DNA of 64,000 bases from Ancistrus triradiatus (Eukaryota; Chordata; Actinopteri; Siluriformes; Loricariidae). A model generated the notes under the pieces. That model saw only the letters and a program-made list of their open reading frames with translations, made no database searches and was not told the origin of the DNA. Numbering within the stretch: position 1 is the stretch's first letter; every line of letters begins with the position of its first letter. Where the stretch lies: contig JAJAGP010000352.1 of assembly GCA_025084515.1 (NCBI GenBank), positions 248,001-312,000 of the forward strand, in the 5' to 3' direction. Made by a program: the position numbers and the translations under genes. Shown piece by piece: positions 45,601 through 60,900 of this stretch.

Positions 45601-48600
45601 AGTTGTTATTTTCAGCTGTAATATAACTACAGATCCATGTCTTCCACACGTCATTTCTTTTTTCTGATTAAGTCTCTTTACCTACAGTTTTTCACCACTG
45701 AACAATTTTAGCTGAAAATGGTACTGTTAGTTTTTGACCAAAAGACAAAAAAGGCAGAATGTTTTGACTGGCAGAAATGTTAGTAATCAGCTAATCAGTG
45801 AGCAAGACAATCTGAAAAACACTTGTGGTGGTGCATTTTCTCAGAACTGCTTTACCCTGGACCCACAGCCCTAATTAAGCAAACCTAGGCTAGTCTAGGA
45901 CAGTGGAAAGGAAAAACTCCATGAAGGTGTGAAGAAGAAACCTTGGGAGGACCAAGACTACAAAACGGGCTCAACATCCTTGCACAGCCTAGATTTTATA
46001 TGTAAAATGGGTCCAGGGGTAATTTCCTCTGTGACAGGAGCTACTCCGTGATTTATTCCCATTTGGGTAGGCCATGTCGGCGTCTTTCTCCCCTCCCCTG
46101 AGAAAATTGTGTTTCAACAACGTCATGGTCCTCTGATCGTTGTAGAATGCTCATCTCCATGTGATGCCTTGCATTCAAAAATCGTTTTGTTATTGCTGTC
46201 ATTGTTGTTTCTGATTCTTCACACGGCCACTGCGCTATTTAGTTGGACTGGATGTCGGGAGAACAAAATTCTCACGTTGGTTGGGGAGTTATAAAGAAGA
46301 AAAAAAATATAAAAATACACATAGCACCGCCTGATTAAATCAGACTTTCTAATGCAGATATAAAGCTTTACTTTATATTTAAATGTGCACAATATATACA
46401 TTTAATATTCTGTATATAACGACAGATGTATTCAGTTAATTACATGTGACACAAACATCTGGGTTTGTAGAGAATGCCACCTGCTGGAAACCTGCTAGTT
46501 ATTTTATTATTGTTCACATGCATGAGTTTTGTGACTGAGTAGACGGGAGCATTGTTTAAACTCTGACGCTCCCAGATAAAGAAATCCAATCCAAATAGGG
46601 CTAAATAAACTGTTTAGCTTTCATTTCGGATTTTGGCTCAGTGCAGTTAATATTCTGTGTCGGTTTTGGCCAAGAATTTTTGTTGGTGCATCACTACTAT
46701 TTATGAACGTGTCAGCTGATGAATCTGTCTGTCTGTAGGCAGTGCATCTATAAATGAGAGCTCATGTTTTGTAGGTGCTGATAGAATATAACCAGATTAG
46801 GAAAGAAGACAATTTGTCAGGCCCTTTATCAGAACTGGCACACTGGAAGAGGATGTCTGCAAGATTTAGCTCCATCATCGAGCACATTAAAGGCACTGAA
46901 TGTAAAGCTGTGTTGAACGTCCTGAATGTAAACCGATCGAAAACGCTGAAGGTGAAGGTTTTATTATACGCAGTGTTTCTAATCAGCAAATAAACAGCTT
47001 AGATTGTTTGGTGTAAATGCTTTGGGAATAGTTTATATTTTTTGCTTCGAAACATGAGTAATACAAGTAAGGATTTTTTTTAAATTAAGCAGTAACTGTA
47101 ACAATATTCCAGAGTTTGTTCTGTGATGGACTATGACACTGTTAAAAGTAATTATATTGATTAGATCACAGCACTGTTCCTAATAAACCTTTATAAATTT
47201 AGTCACTCAGCAAACTCAGGGTTAATAATGGCAGGAGTAATGGGATTATCTTGTGGCCTCTGTGACTTCACTTAACACAGTGGCTTTGTTGGCTAATGAT
47301 TATTTAGATACAGCAGCAGCTTCTCTTGATGATCTAATATTTCTTCAGGTGATTTGATTAAACTGAGTCGTTTTTCCCAGGTGATTTGACTGTTGTATTG
47401 TTTTCAGTTATGGCGAGAGTTAGATGCCAGAATAACAGACTGTGCTAATGAGGCTAAGGACAATGTGAAGTATCTGTACACGCTGGAGAGGATCTGTCAG
47501 CCTCTATACAAATCTGATCCAGTAAGTGTTCACAGCATATACACATTAGAAGCTCAGATTACTACTCACTAAAATAAAATACCAATAAATACCCTCACAT
47601 AACCCGTTTTGGTTCGATTACAGGTTACCATGACCAAAGACATCCAGAATCTCATCAATGCCATCTTCATGATTCACAATGTCTCAAGATATTACAACAC
47701 CTCTGAACAAATGACGCCACTCTTTATAAAAGTACAGAGAGTTGATTACCGTATTTTTCGGACCATAAAGCGCACCAGGTTATAAGACACAATATCACCG
47801 ATCGACTGATAACGGGTATATGTTCATACATAAAGCGCACCAGGTTATAAGGCGCATGAAATGAAACAAAAAAACTCTTAAGTTCCGTCGGAAGCTCAGT
47901 TTGGTCTTTACCTGGCGCAGGGCGTCTCCCTTGCTTCCTCCACTTCCGTATCATTGATTCGTTAATGTTGAATTCTCTCGCAGCTGCTCTATGTCCATGT
48001 TTGTACTGCGTGACCGATAGCGTTGTGTTTTGAAATCCGCTTCGAAAATAAATAAATGAATGAATGCACGTACCCTAATGCTGAAGCACATACCGTATTA
48101 CTCAGCGATGTTTCCTGACTACGGTGGCAGTAAGCTTCGTAACTTACCAAGACCATGCTAAAACATTTTGACAGATTTATGAGCGCCGTGTACCATCTAC
48201 AATCGGTTCTAGGTCAGAAGGCTCAACCAGAATTAATTCATACATTAGACGCCCCGCATTTAAAGGCGCACTGTCGATTTTTGAGAAAATTAAAGGATTT
48301 TAAGTGCGCCTTATGGTCCGAAAAATACGGTACCTTTGATTTTCACAAGATGACTTTCTTTTCACAGTAGAAATAATTAGACCTGTATTGTTTTTGACAG
48401 GTTACAAATCAGATGGTCGCAGCCTGCAGGGCTTACATGACTAATAACAGTACTACATGCATTTGGGATCAGGACACGCAAGCTGTCATAGGGAAGGTCC
48501 AGGTAGTGTTAAATGATGCTTTATGCCTCATGTAGTGGTTTGAGACCACTGGTAATAAAGGATTGTAATTTGTATTTTTCTCAAATTTAATAGTGTTTCA

Positions 48601-48866
48601 GGTTTCAAATCAAATAATCATTGCAATTTGAAAACATATTCATTTCATAATGGATTAGTTTTTAGTGTGTTCCCCTTTTGCTGTAATGACAGCGTGCCTA
48701 ATGATGTGACATTAAAATAAACAACAAACAGCATGCACTTGAGCTGCATGGACTTCAGCAGTTTGAGTAAAATGTGGTGATCCATGGTATTAAGGATGAT
48801 TTCACAATATTCCAAAGAGCAACTTATGTTACTGCATGCTTGGCTTTCTCTGTCTTCAAGTGCCTC

Positions 48867-48911
<45 letters not shown>

Positions 48912-51900
48912 TAAATCTTTATTTATATAGCACCTTTCTTATGTGAAGTAATAAAACATTCAGTAAAAGGAATTATAATTCTAGTTTAAGCTTTTAAGAA
49001 AAACATGAAATTATAGGGGAGAATTTGATTGTTTGGTTTATTTAACGTAGCTTTCGACATCAATGGCTATTTAATGACACACAAGGTTACATTGACATTA
49101 GTCGAGCCTACTCGAATCAGGCCAAATTAGCATAATCAGTTAACCTAATGCATGTCTTTGGACTGCGGGAGGAAACCGGAGAACCCAGAGTAAACCCATG
49201 AGGATACGGAGAGGACAAAATATCAGGTCCTTCTACAGACAATAGTATTCTACCCAGTGAATAAGAAGTGCATGAATAATGACTTTACTGCAGTAGAAAC
49301 TATTGGACTGCCCATTGGTTCTCCAAAGTCAGGAATTTTAGCCATTTGCATCTTTGCTGAGGGTTTAGTTAGACAGGATGGAATTTTGGTCAGATGACTG
49401 TAGGACAGTCCATGACAGTCAGCCTTATTTGGTCTTCAAGTAGTTGTTGCAAAGCATCGAGGTTTGTTTTGGGTCGTTATCCTGCTGCAGTATGCATCCT
49501 TCTCTACAGAGATCCTAAGAGCAGCATTACCAGTACTGTTGCTGTCATGATTCTGTCCTTCTGTAGAGGTGAGTGTTTGTGGATCGTCATCAGTCTGCCA
49601 GTCGAGTTTAATGACTGCATTTCTTGCTTTGTTAAAAGGATTGCATCTACCTGTTCAGAGAGTATCAGTCCTGCTTCCTCCGGACAAAGCAAATGAACCT
49701 CGAGAGTCCTGGAGGAAAACCTTTAGACGTGTCAGAGATAAACATTTTCCGCAGGTTTGAGTTATTCTGCGAGATGCTTGAGAAGGTGACCAGCCAGTTC
49801 TCTGTGACATCATGAGATTGAGCAGAAGTGGGCAGGTCCATCATGTGTACTAAAACGTCATTTTTATCTGTTTTCAGATAACTCCGATAATCTCCAGCAT
49901 TAAAGCATTCTCTGTACTTGGCCAGTCCACGATCGAGGGGATAGACACTGTTGCTGCAAAGTTTCAGAACATTTATATAACCATGAAAAAAAAGCAGTAC
50001 GATATTCTGTCTGCCAGGAAAGCCGAGTTTGAAGCTGACATCTCCGACTTCATGTCTCAGATCAGTAACTTGGAGGTATGTTGTTCTCTGAGATCTGATC
50101 TGATCTGATCTGTTCTGAGGAATCTAAATAATTACTGTATAAACACTGTTTTAAGAAATTGTGCTAACTGTATTTTCTATCCAGCAACAACTGCAGATTT
50201 TCATGAGGTCATATTTTTCCAAGATTGTGTCATCTCAACAAGCCATGTACTTCCTACAAAGGTGCTCTGATATACAGTCTTCAAATCCAGTTGCAAAATA
50301 ATAAATAATCCTCAATAAATAAATGATCAAGTATAATAATTTTTATCTCATTAGTTTAATTGGGTTCTCTTTGTCTACTTTTAGATCCGGTGTGTAAATC
50401 TGATAATGTTTTAGCTCATATTTATGGAGTTTAGAAAAAATGTAAAGTACGGGACCTCTCCCAGAGTTCAGCAGGTGTAATTATTGGATTTTTTTTTTTT
50501 ATTGCAAGATTTAAAAGCTGATTTTATGTGGTTTAAAGGTTTCAGAATCTGAATATGCCCTGTCTGGAAGCAGAAATGTCCAGAACTTTTGGACGTATTC
50601 TGCAACACTGTGCCTCAGAGCTCGAGTCTGTAAAAAAGGTATCTGTATCTGTTATTCAACAGAGATTTAACACGTTTGCCATTTTACAGCAGGATCAGAT
50701 AAACACTGAGTGTAGTGATCTTGTGTGTAGCTCTATCAGACTCACAGAGAAGACCCTCCTCTACCCAGAAACATGCCTCCAGTGGCTGGCAGGATTGGGT
50801 GGGTCAGGCAGCTGCTGAGGAGAATACAGGAACCCATCAGTTACATCCAGGTGCACACTCTGAGCCTTATAACTGCAAAGCTGATAAAGGAACAGTTTGG
50901 CCTAAAATGAAATGTATATAAATGTTATGCCTATTCCAAAAGGCATCAGTCAGCCAGATTCATTATTTTAACTTTTAAGTCACCTCAAAATATATCGGTT
51001 CAGTAATAGCATTTATAATCAAAATGTTTCATTATATAAAATAATATGTTAAAATTTAATTATACAAATAAAAGTGAACCAATGCTAATTCCTGGACAAA
51101 ACATCATTTACAAAAGTAATTTTTCTGTTAATCCTGTTTTGTCAGTTCTACCCCACTCTCAAACCTCTACAATTCCAATACAGTTAAGCAAAGAACTCTG
51201 CTATGTTGATTAGTACATCAGAGCTTTTTTGTAAGGCTTGAGATTTTCTAGTTGCATGAGTTTTGAAGGGCTTACCAATAGATCTGGATCGAATGCACTA
51301 GTCTGTATTCTACCACTGACTGGGTACACAGCTCATGTGCAGTTCCTGTTATGACATTTTAACACAGTGTGATATGAGTATACTTATCATTAAGCGTTAT
51401 AGAAGGAGGTTTACATGCATTAACACCCTTTTGCTCATACATTAATTTGTATGACGAGCAGAGAAACTCAGATGTCCTGTCCACTCCTGAGGGGCAGAGC
51501 ATAGTTCGAATGTACAACAGAACCGCAGTGGTGTTTGTAGAGTTTGAGATTCTTCACCACAAAGCCTGGATGAGGGACGTCTCACAGTTGCAATATGGCA
51601 AGTGACCTAAATGTTTCTCTTACCTATCAATTAAAAGTATTAGGAATAGCAGAGACAACTTCAGTCTTATCTCTTTCTAAAGCTCTGCAGGCAACCCTGC
51701 TTGTTCGCCACCCTGAAACCAAAAAACTGCTTGTGAATTTTGACCCCAAAATAACTGAGATAGTGAGAGAGACTAAATGCATGCTGAAAATGAGACTGGA
51801 GGTTCCCGAGCAGGCTCTGAATCTGGTCAGGACTGAGAGACACCTAAAAGCTACACGACTCCACCTAGAGGTGATGCAGTACTGGACATGTTAAGACCAT

Positions 51901-54900
51901 GTGATGTGCAGCAGACACACTAATCACAGTTTTCACCATTTTGGTGTGCAGACATTTATCAGCGATTATGAGGCTACACTCGAATCTGTTCCAGCTGTGA
52001 TATACAATCTGATGTCATCAAAACTCAAACAGGTATGCTCTTCTTGTCATTGTGCCATTGTTCAGCTCTGACCAGGAAAGCACAGCTACACCATGAACAT
52101 ATACACAGGTACATTTAGCATAAATGCATTACACGTAATTCTTCAGTGGAATAAGATTTTATCCATCTTAGATATACAAAACAAATCGAAAATCAATAAA
52201 TGGTGAAGAACTCATACTGCATCTCAAGCCGTAAGAAATGGTCCCCTAATCACCATTTCCTAAATAAGCCTATAGGGGAAAGAATTGTAAACCATTTTGG
52301 GCACACCATTGTTTGAGATTGTTTTCCATAACCAAGGTATTAAAAAGGTATTGTTCTGCAACCTGTTGTGTATCATGAAAATAATGTTCTTAGAAGTATT
52401 AGTATTAAATATTAAAGTATTAGTATAGTATTAGTATTGAAAAGTAATAGATGCATTCTGTCGAAGTTTATGTTGTCCACTCGTATAGCTATGTAGTGCG
52501 GTATAGCAAACAAATATCCATTTAGTGTCAAATATAAGCAAGCAAAAATGTGATTAATGCAAAAAAAAAAATCAGACAGCATTCTATATGTATAATTTAA
52601 GCACTGTATATTTTAAAGAACTAACTAACTAATCTAAAGTGTGTCTAAAATATACACCAAATGGATCAGGTATTAATATGTTCCTCATACAATTTATATC
52701 TACAATCATAAATGTATTAATGATTTATTGTGTAGTTATACAAAGATTATTTGCAAACATCAGGTTTTACCCCTGCTTATCCTGACCAGGGGTGCAGATC
52801 CTATCCTGGAATTTGCTGGGTGCAGGCAGAGGGACACCCTGGACAGGGTGCTGGTACATTCCTCAGAGTCTGAGCCCATGTTACCACGAGCTGCTACTTT
52901 TAGATTTGTCTTATTCATATGAAGATTGTTGTAACTGTTATATATACAGTAGTGTTCTGGTACAGTTTCGATTATGAATGAGTGTTTTGTAACCTGCTCT
53001 GTGTGATAGGTGGAATCTGTGCTTCTCTATGGGTTGGTGGTGCTCAACTGGTCCTCTCTAAATTTGGATAAATTCTTCAACAACCTTGATGCTGCCATGT
53101 CTGATCTGAAGCAGGTTTTAAAGAAGGTACAGTCTGAGCTTGCTTGTAGGAAGAGCACTGGTAACCTGTGCTTTAGTGATGTAGTAACTTTATTCTGGTT
53201 TTTCAGGTCAGAGATGCCTGTGAGATTCACATCGATGCTGTAATACAGGACATATCCCAGACCGTTCTCCTTGACCTGCCAGTGGGCGGAGCCGTATCTC
53301 TGCAGGACCTTACCAACAGCAATGAGGTAATGCCATGATGCACACTCCATTCAGGATTCTGTCTGTAAGAATAATTACCTTCCAGACATTTCTGCCACAT
53401 TTGTAACTATGCAACTAATCACAAACCCTAGCAGATTATAATAATAAGGTGTTTTTCAGGATTTGTGTAAGCAGTCTGCTAAGAATTTGAACCACAAGAG
53501 CAGTCATGTGGAGGAGGCAGTGAAGGAGCTGATTGCCACCTTTAGGGCTATTAATGTATCAAAAGACTCTAAGGAGAACCCTAAAGGTATATCGTGAAAA
53601 CAGATCCACGCAGACCTTGCAAACACACATAAAGAATGACATGAACAAAATCTTGACTGCCTTTTAGAACGCAAGCATGTCGCATTCTCACAAGATGTTT
53701 CATCACTGAGTGATGATGGGAGGCTGAAACTAGAGTCAAGTAAAGCCAAGAAACAGAACGAATTTGAGAAGGTACACCTTTGTCTTAGACCTACTGACAG
53801 AAAACGCAGTCTCTTAAAGTAGTTGTATTACAGGTACCTACAAATATGTATTTTTCAAAAGATATTACATCATTGTAAAACTAATCAACTAAAGGAAGGC
53901 TAGAAATAATGGCCTGTTTTTCAAAGGTTGCTTTGTTAACTGTTATACAGAAGTCATTTTAAGTGCTGTTGATGCATCCGTCTTGATGTGACATATTTAC
54001 CCAGCTGTTTGATGTCAGTTACATATTCAGATACTTTATAGGAATGCAAAGAGGTGTATGCCTGCTTCAGCACAAAACTGTTTGACGCACTGGTTACAGC
54101 AACACATTCGTCTTTGAACACACTGAAGAGGAGAATCTTCGTTTCCAAGTGAGAATGACCATTTTACATCATTAAATCCCTAGGAAAAAACACTCAGACA
54201 AATAAAAAGCAAATAAAGCACTCTAAAGAGCTTGCTTGTTTACTCTTGTGTTTCATGTAGCCGAAACACTGCTATCTCAGCTGAAGCGATCACATTAATC
54301 AGATCTGAGATTCACCTGACCATACCGAATGTGGTAAAGCTATTGTTTATTAATCGTTTAATGCAAGTTTTCATTTTATTCACCCTAAAAAGCTGCTATT
54401 AACCTTAGAAACATGACCGTGTCTGGTTTTCTCTATTCAACTGTTTAAGGTGATGATACCAAGCCTGGACGATATCCAGAAGGCCATTAATCACCTGGTA
54501 GACCTGGTGCTGGAGGTGAGCCGTGGAGTGGCACAATGGGGACAAAATCGCCGCTTAAATGAGAGGCAGAGTAAGTATATAATTTTTGTAACTCGTGAGG
54601 AGGAATCGCCAGGTTTTAAACTAGTGAAAGAGGAACTGAGCTCAGCCAGACAGTGAGAGGCACGGACTAACCCTAGATGAAATACATATCAGACTGCATT
54701 CATACAGAACCTACATACACTTATTACATGCTCCAAGACCAGTCCATTCCTGACTTAGCACAGGTACGCGCAGTTTAACGTCCAGCCGATCAACATACGT
54801 TTGCTTCAGTGTTTGAAGTTTTAAGAATTATATCAGGAACTAAAAGTCTGTCTTATATACATCTAATAAACATGTGAATGACAGAAAAGTAGTACGACTA

Positions 54901-57900
54901 TACTCTTGTGACACCTGCTGACAATAAAGAAGGCAGAAAACACTTACCGATGATGAAAACATACCACACAGTACTGTGTTACTATGGTAATGTTCAGCCA
55001 ATATGTGTATACAATACACACAACCTGTACTTGGGGGTGGACGATATGGTAAAAATATTATATTACAATATTTAAAGACTTTATCACGATACATGTGATT
55101 TCACACAAAATGCATCAGTAGCGAAAGCGATTCTTAAAAACTACTATTGAAATATTATCCCATACTTAGTAACGTGATTTATGTTGACAACGTGCTCGTC
55201 ACATCCAATGAAACTGGACTAATTACACTCTGTGATGAAACATGCAGTTGTTCAGTTTAAGCTGACTTCTCAGGACTTGCAGATCATATTTTTAATGTAG
55301 AATTTCATCTCCAGCCCTAAAGCTGCCAAACTTCTATCAGAGCATTGCTGAACACAAAGACGTGTGTAAACTTGTAATACAACTGAGATCAGCGATAAAA
55401 TCCACGAGTACCCAAGCTAGTGATGTGCTCAGTGAGTTCAGAGCTTTCAGTGTGATCTGGCATGAGGACAGAGATGCTAAAATCAAGGTAAGTCAAGATT
55501 ACTCTATGGTTCGATACAGTCATTAAAATAATCTGATTTTTATGTTTATGAACCATTAGAATTCAGTGTGTATCTCTAAGAACGGTAGGGTTCTGGTTGA
55601 GTCCTGTTGGAGTCACAGTTCTACTCAGGGTGGGGGTTGGTCCTGAGGGTTGTCAAATATGTGCTGGACCAGGGGTGCCCCCGTATTACACTTAGATGAA
55701 GATCAGATCCCATATTGTCAGCCATTTCTCTTTAGGATACATAATGAATGTTATTGCAGCCACGAACCTGTTATGTGTTCTGTTAGGAATTCATGAACAC
55801 CAACCCCTACCTCAGCCAGATAAATGAGGAAATATTACATTATGAGGCGTTTGAACAAGTAATTACTGACATCAAGCCCATCATGACATTAGGCTGTATT
55901 GAGCTGTCAACAGGTAAGCCTAAAACATTAAATATCACAGGTAAAGGCATCTGTTTCAGTGTCTCACTGTGGATATACCTCACAGTGTTGTCCATTTTGT
56001 TTGTGAGTCGTATATGGGTGGTGTTGCAGCATTAAGGTACTAGACTAATGACCCAAGGGTCCAGGATTGAAGACCCATCCAGGTCGCATTTAAGATCTGT
56101 CTTATCGTCGACTTGGCATCTGAGTATCTATCTCTACTCAGAATGCTAGTCCTCAGCATGAGCACAGATTCATTGTTTAATAAATTGCTTGGCTGATTTC
56201 TGTAGATCCGTTAAAGATGTCTCTGACTGTGGAAGCTAAACAGTGGAAAATGCTGCTGTGTAAATATGTACATGAGGAATACAAGAAGAAAGCGATGGAC
56301 ATCCTAGCACATGGCCGTGAGCATCTGAAGAAGCTTTCACGCCCCATTGCTGACCTGGACGATGTGAGATTCACTATGGAGACCTTGTCCAATATTCGGG
56401 ACTCAGAAATAAACATCGACATGAGGCTGGGGCCTGTTGAGGTCTGAATGGCTTTGCTATCGTCTCCATTGTGATATGCAGTGCTTTGTTTTATTTATAC
56501 TAATTGTTTAGCCCTCCCTTCCTTTTTAGGATGCCTACGCTATGCTGAGCAAGTTTGAAGTGAAGGTGACCAAAGAAGAGCTTGAGCATGTGCACAGTCT
56601 AAGACATTACTTGGGTGAACTGCAGACTAAAGTGGTACGTTCTTATTTTTTGCTTTTGCAGTTTTAGCATTTCTGAAGATTGAATTTGTAAATTAGGTAG
56701 TAACCTTGTAAATGCTGTTCTGTTAAAAACAAACAAAAAGAGCAGAGAAGCAGGTACCAAACCTGGGAATGACGAAACACAGCTAGATAGACGTCGGCTC
56801 AGATACGGAACGTAAAGCAGGAGTATTTAAAGTAAATAAGTAATTACTGTACATACAGGTACAGTACCAGGCAAACGTTCGGACACACCTTCTCAGCCAG
56901 TGTTTTTCCTTATTTTTTAAATGTTTTCTACATTGTAGATTAATATCGAAGACATCAAAACTATGAGGGACACGTGGAATCATGTAGTAAACAAAATGTG
57001 TTAAACAAACCAGAATAAACTTTATACTTTAGATTCTGTGTTTCAACCAGACCTCAGCACAACACAGCTGATGGCTGCACACACATTAAGAAGGCATGAA
57101 AGTTCTCAAGCTAACTCCTGACAATGCACACCCGTTAACTGAAACCCTCTCCAGGAGAGAAAGGGAGAGAATGTTTTTTTAGATAATGCCAAGAGTGTGC
57201 AAAATATAAAACATATTGTAGTTCATTTAACACTTTTTTGTTTACTACATACTGTAATTCTGTACATGTTCCTTCATAGTTTTGATGTCTTCAAAACTAA
57301 TATTAAATGTAGAAAATCAAAAAATAAAGAAAAACGTTGAATGAGTCCAATGTGTGTCCAAACTTTTGACTGTATATAAATAGAAATAATACTTATTAAT
57401 AATAGAAATAGAATAATGTAAATAGAAATAATTATTTCTGTTCATATACGATTTTAGATCATTCTAGAGCAGTCCTCTACAGGTCATGCCATCAGGCTTT
57501 GTTTGATGTTAGTCGTCTTTATGTTCTCACAGAGAACGGTCCAGGATGAGCTGGTCCGTGTGCAGCCCAAGTTCAAAGAAAATCTCCTGGACTCAGTGGC
57601 CATATTTCAGACGGATGTCAGGACATTTACTGAGCAGTATGATACGGTAAACCTCAGCTTCCTGTGAGCGTGCGTTCGCTCTAATCCTGGATTCAGAATT
57701 TTGCATTCGTTTTACTTGTTGCTGAGTCTAGAAAGGTGGATTTGTGTTCTAATTGTAAGGAATCTCACTTTTATCTTAGTTCTCCCACATGCTGGAGTTT
57801 TTACGTCTTATCTGAATAGGTCATGTCTGTGTGCTTCTATCCTCCTCTGAGAAAATTACAGACCAAATTACCTCCTGTGTTTCACCCATCAATAAGGAGA

Positions 57901-60900
57901 TGGGTAAAACTTCAATCACATACCCTCCAGATGATCAAATCCTATCTCAGTAGGGCTTTGAACTGTCTATAAGCAGTAGTTTTTTCATTATTGCAAAACT
58001 AATAGCACTGGACAAAGATTTTGCTTCCTGAAGATTTTTGACTTTTTAGATTTTATGGATTTCTAGAATCACCTTAAAAATGTCCTAATATGTAGATGGT
58101 AGATTTTGTTCCCATTGTATTGTAAGACTACTAGTATACTGCCCACAATGCAAGCTATTTTCTCCCATAAGTATCCCTGTGTGCAAGAAAAAGTATCTGT
58201 GATTAAACTGGAAGAAAACGAAAGAAAGAAATAATTATTGCGTTGTATAATTTTTGAGTTTAAATATTTTAATTCCACATCTTTCTCTCACTGATCACAG
58301 AAAGGCCCGAATGTTCCAGGCATTCCACCACAGGAGGCTAGCAATAACCTTCAAATCTTCCAGGTGTGACACACGATAACACACTCCTAATCAGCTCAAG
58401 GTCATATGAACAGTTGAATCTCTTTCACAATTAATATATTAATTGAATATTAAGCAATGACATGGGTTGTTTACTTTTGTACATGTAAAAAACTGAAAAA
58501 ACTAAGTTCTAAGTGTAACATGGGGGCATCCCTGCTCAGTCATGCTCGTCACATAGATCAGTCCCCAACCTATGCAGCACTGGGACCCGGGAACCTCTGG
58601 CAGTGCGGAAACACAGTAGTATGCCCTTATTACCGGACCGATTATGCTCTTAATAAAATACAGACACAATTAATAATCATCAGTATGGAGCCTCCACATT
58701 GAAGTCTAACTGTGTTCCAGCTTTATCTGTGCACCATGTGTGCTTTCCTGTGATATGTAAATGCCTGTTTACTGATGATCTCAGGTTTGGTTTGATGACC
58801 TTTGGAGGAAGTTCATCACATACTCGTGTGGAGAGCAGTTATTTGGCCTGCCTGTCACAGAATATGAATCTCTACAGAAAGTCCGGTAATTACAGCTTAT
58901 GACAGTTTTGGCCTTCCATAATGTTGTCTACAGCAAATTATTGATAGGCGTACATATTGTATGTATTGTAACACTGTTTTCTATTCTCTTAGGAAGGTAA
59001 ACATTAGAGAAATGTTAAGTTTCTAAAGTTAAGGCCTCTGAATAACACTCCATCATCTAATGTTTAAAACAGTTAATCTCAAAACCCACCTGTTTATATC
59101 CAGAATGTATAACATCCCACAGGAAGACGCATTATAAACTGTAATGATGTTAAAATTATGACATATAACAGCCTGAAAACAGGTTCGATGCGAGATAAGT
59201 GCTTGCTCTTGTTAATAACCAGGTCATGTGTATTTTGGGCCTAAAGTGTTCAAAGTTGATTGAAACCATCTCGTCACCGCTTGTACTGGCGCAGTGTCCT
59301 TTGAGATGTAATTGGTTGAAATTTGGTGTTTATTATGTTTTGCCATCTGTTGCTTTTCCTGCGTCAGCTCTCATATCATTCTAATCGCAGTTAAGATCAT
59401 TTCATAGGCTACACACATCACACACTCCTGTTTCTGAGGCATTTTCTGTATACATAAAAACCTTTGCATTATTCCGACCAGTGTTGTTTTTTCAAATTCT
59501 AGGAAAGAGCTTGGCCTTCTCCAGAAGCTGTATGGTCTCTATAATGATGTTATGAATAGAATCAGTGGTTATTATGACATCCTGTGGACAGAGGTCAATG
59601 TTGAGAAGATCAACGCAGAGCTTACAGATTTCCAGAACAGGTGAACTGGTGGATGAAGCCGTGTATGCATGATATCAGAATATCAGCTGCTCTCGGAACT
59701 GCTCAGGATCTCTAATGCCTTTTAAATAACGTGTTCAGATGCAGAAAACTCCCTAAGGGGTTGAGGGACTGGCAGGCTTTTTTGGATTTAAAGCAAAGGA
59801 TCAGTGACTTCAGTGAGTCCTGCCCTCTGCTGGAGATGATGGCCCACAAAGCCATGAAGCAGAGGCACTGGGACCGGATTGCTGATCTGACCCAGCACAA
59901 GTTCGACGTGGAGTCTTGCACATTCTGTCTCAGGAACATAATGGAAGCACCGCTGCTTAAACACAAAGAAGACATAGAGGTTAGTGATAAATGATTTAGG
60001 CTAAAGGGCTTTCAAATGAAAAAATCGCCCGTCAGGTCTGAAACTGATGGGCTGCGACACTGCGTAAAACTTTTAATGAGACCCTATTCTAATTTCTGTA
60101 TTGATCGGATGTGTTAAAATCTGACCAATCAGAGCTCGGTTGTCAGGCAGAACAGCTCATCCTGCTAGTAGCAGAGCACAAGAGCTTATAGGACGAGCAA
60201 CAGGCTGCCTCTGAAAACATGGACATTAAAGAAAAGATCTGGTGGAATAAAGCTGAAAGGCTGGAGAATGATGGAGATAAAGCTCACAGGGACTGGATGG
60301 AACCGTCTGATTATTTATCTAAGTGCATCCTAATCTGTTCATCACAAAAACACAAACTAGAGCTTCCTGCACTCATCTTCACTCGTGTCTTTGTTTTTTT
60401 AAGTTGACAATGTGAAAAAGACACAGCGAAATCTTTGAGACTCATTAAGAGAAGGGAAATTAAAGAAAGCAAAAGCAGGCAGGGAGTTTTCAGAGGGTTT
60501 AGACAAAAAACGTAGCGCTGTTGGTGCGAAAGTCCCACTACGTTAAAAATGGCATCCATCATACTCGGTGTGAAAAGGCCTTAAGATGTAGAAATCTGAC
60601 CCTCTAAATTTTTCTCTTTCATGTTAATTCTGATATTTTCCACAAACCTAGGACATCTGCATTTCGGCGGTTAAGGAGAAGGACATAGAGGCCAAGCTGG
60701 CACAGGTGGACAGTGTGTGGTCCGGCCAGTTGCTGACTTTTACCACCTTCAAAAGCAGAGGAGAGCTGCTGCTTAAAGGAGCAGAGACAGCAGAAATCAT
60801 CACAGCCATGGAAGACAGTCTGATGCTGCTCGGATCACTGCTGAGTAACAGGTATGTGGAACAAGGCTTTGCATCAGGTGTGCAACAATCAGCCATAACA

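Noticed and set aside
50555..50818. 87-aa ORF reading through 50639 as dnah8 coding
   Set aside because: Only 50539-50638 fits the dynein alignment. The next exon starts at 50740 in a different frame, and the read-through is intronic.
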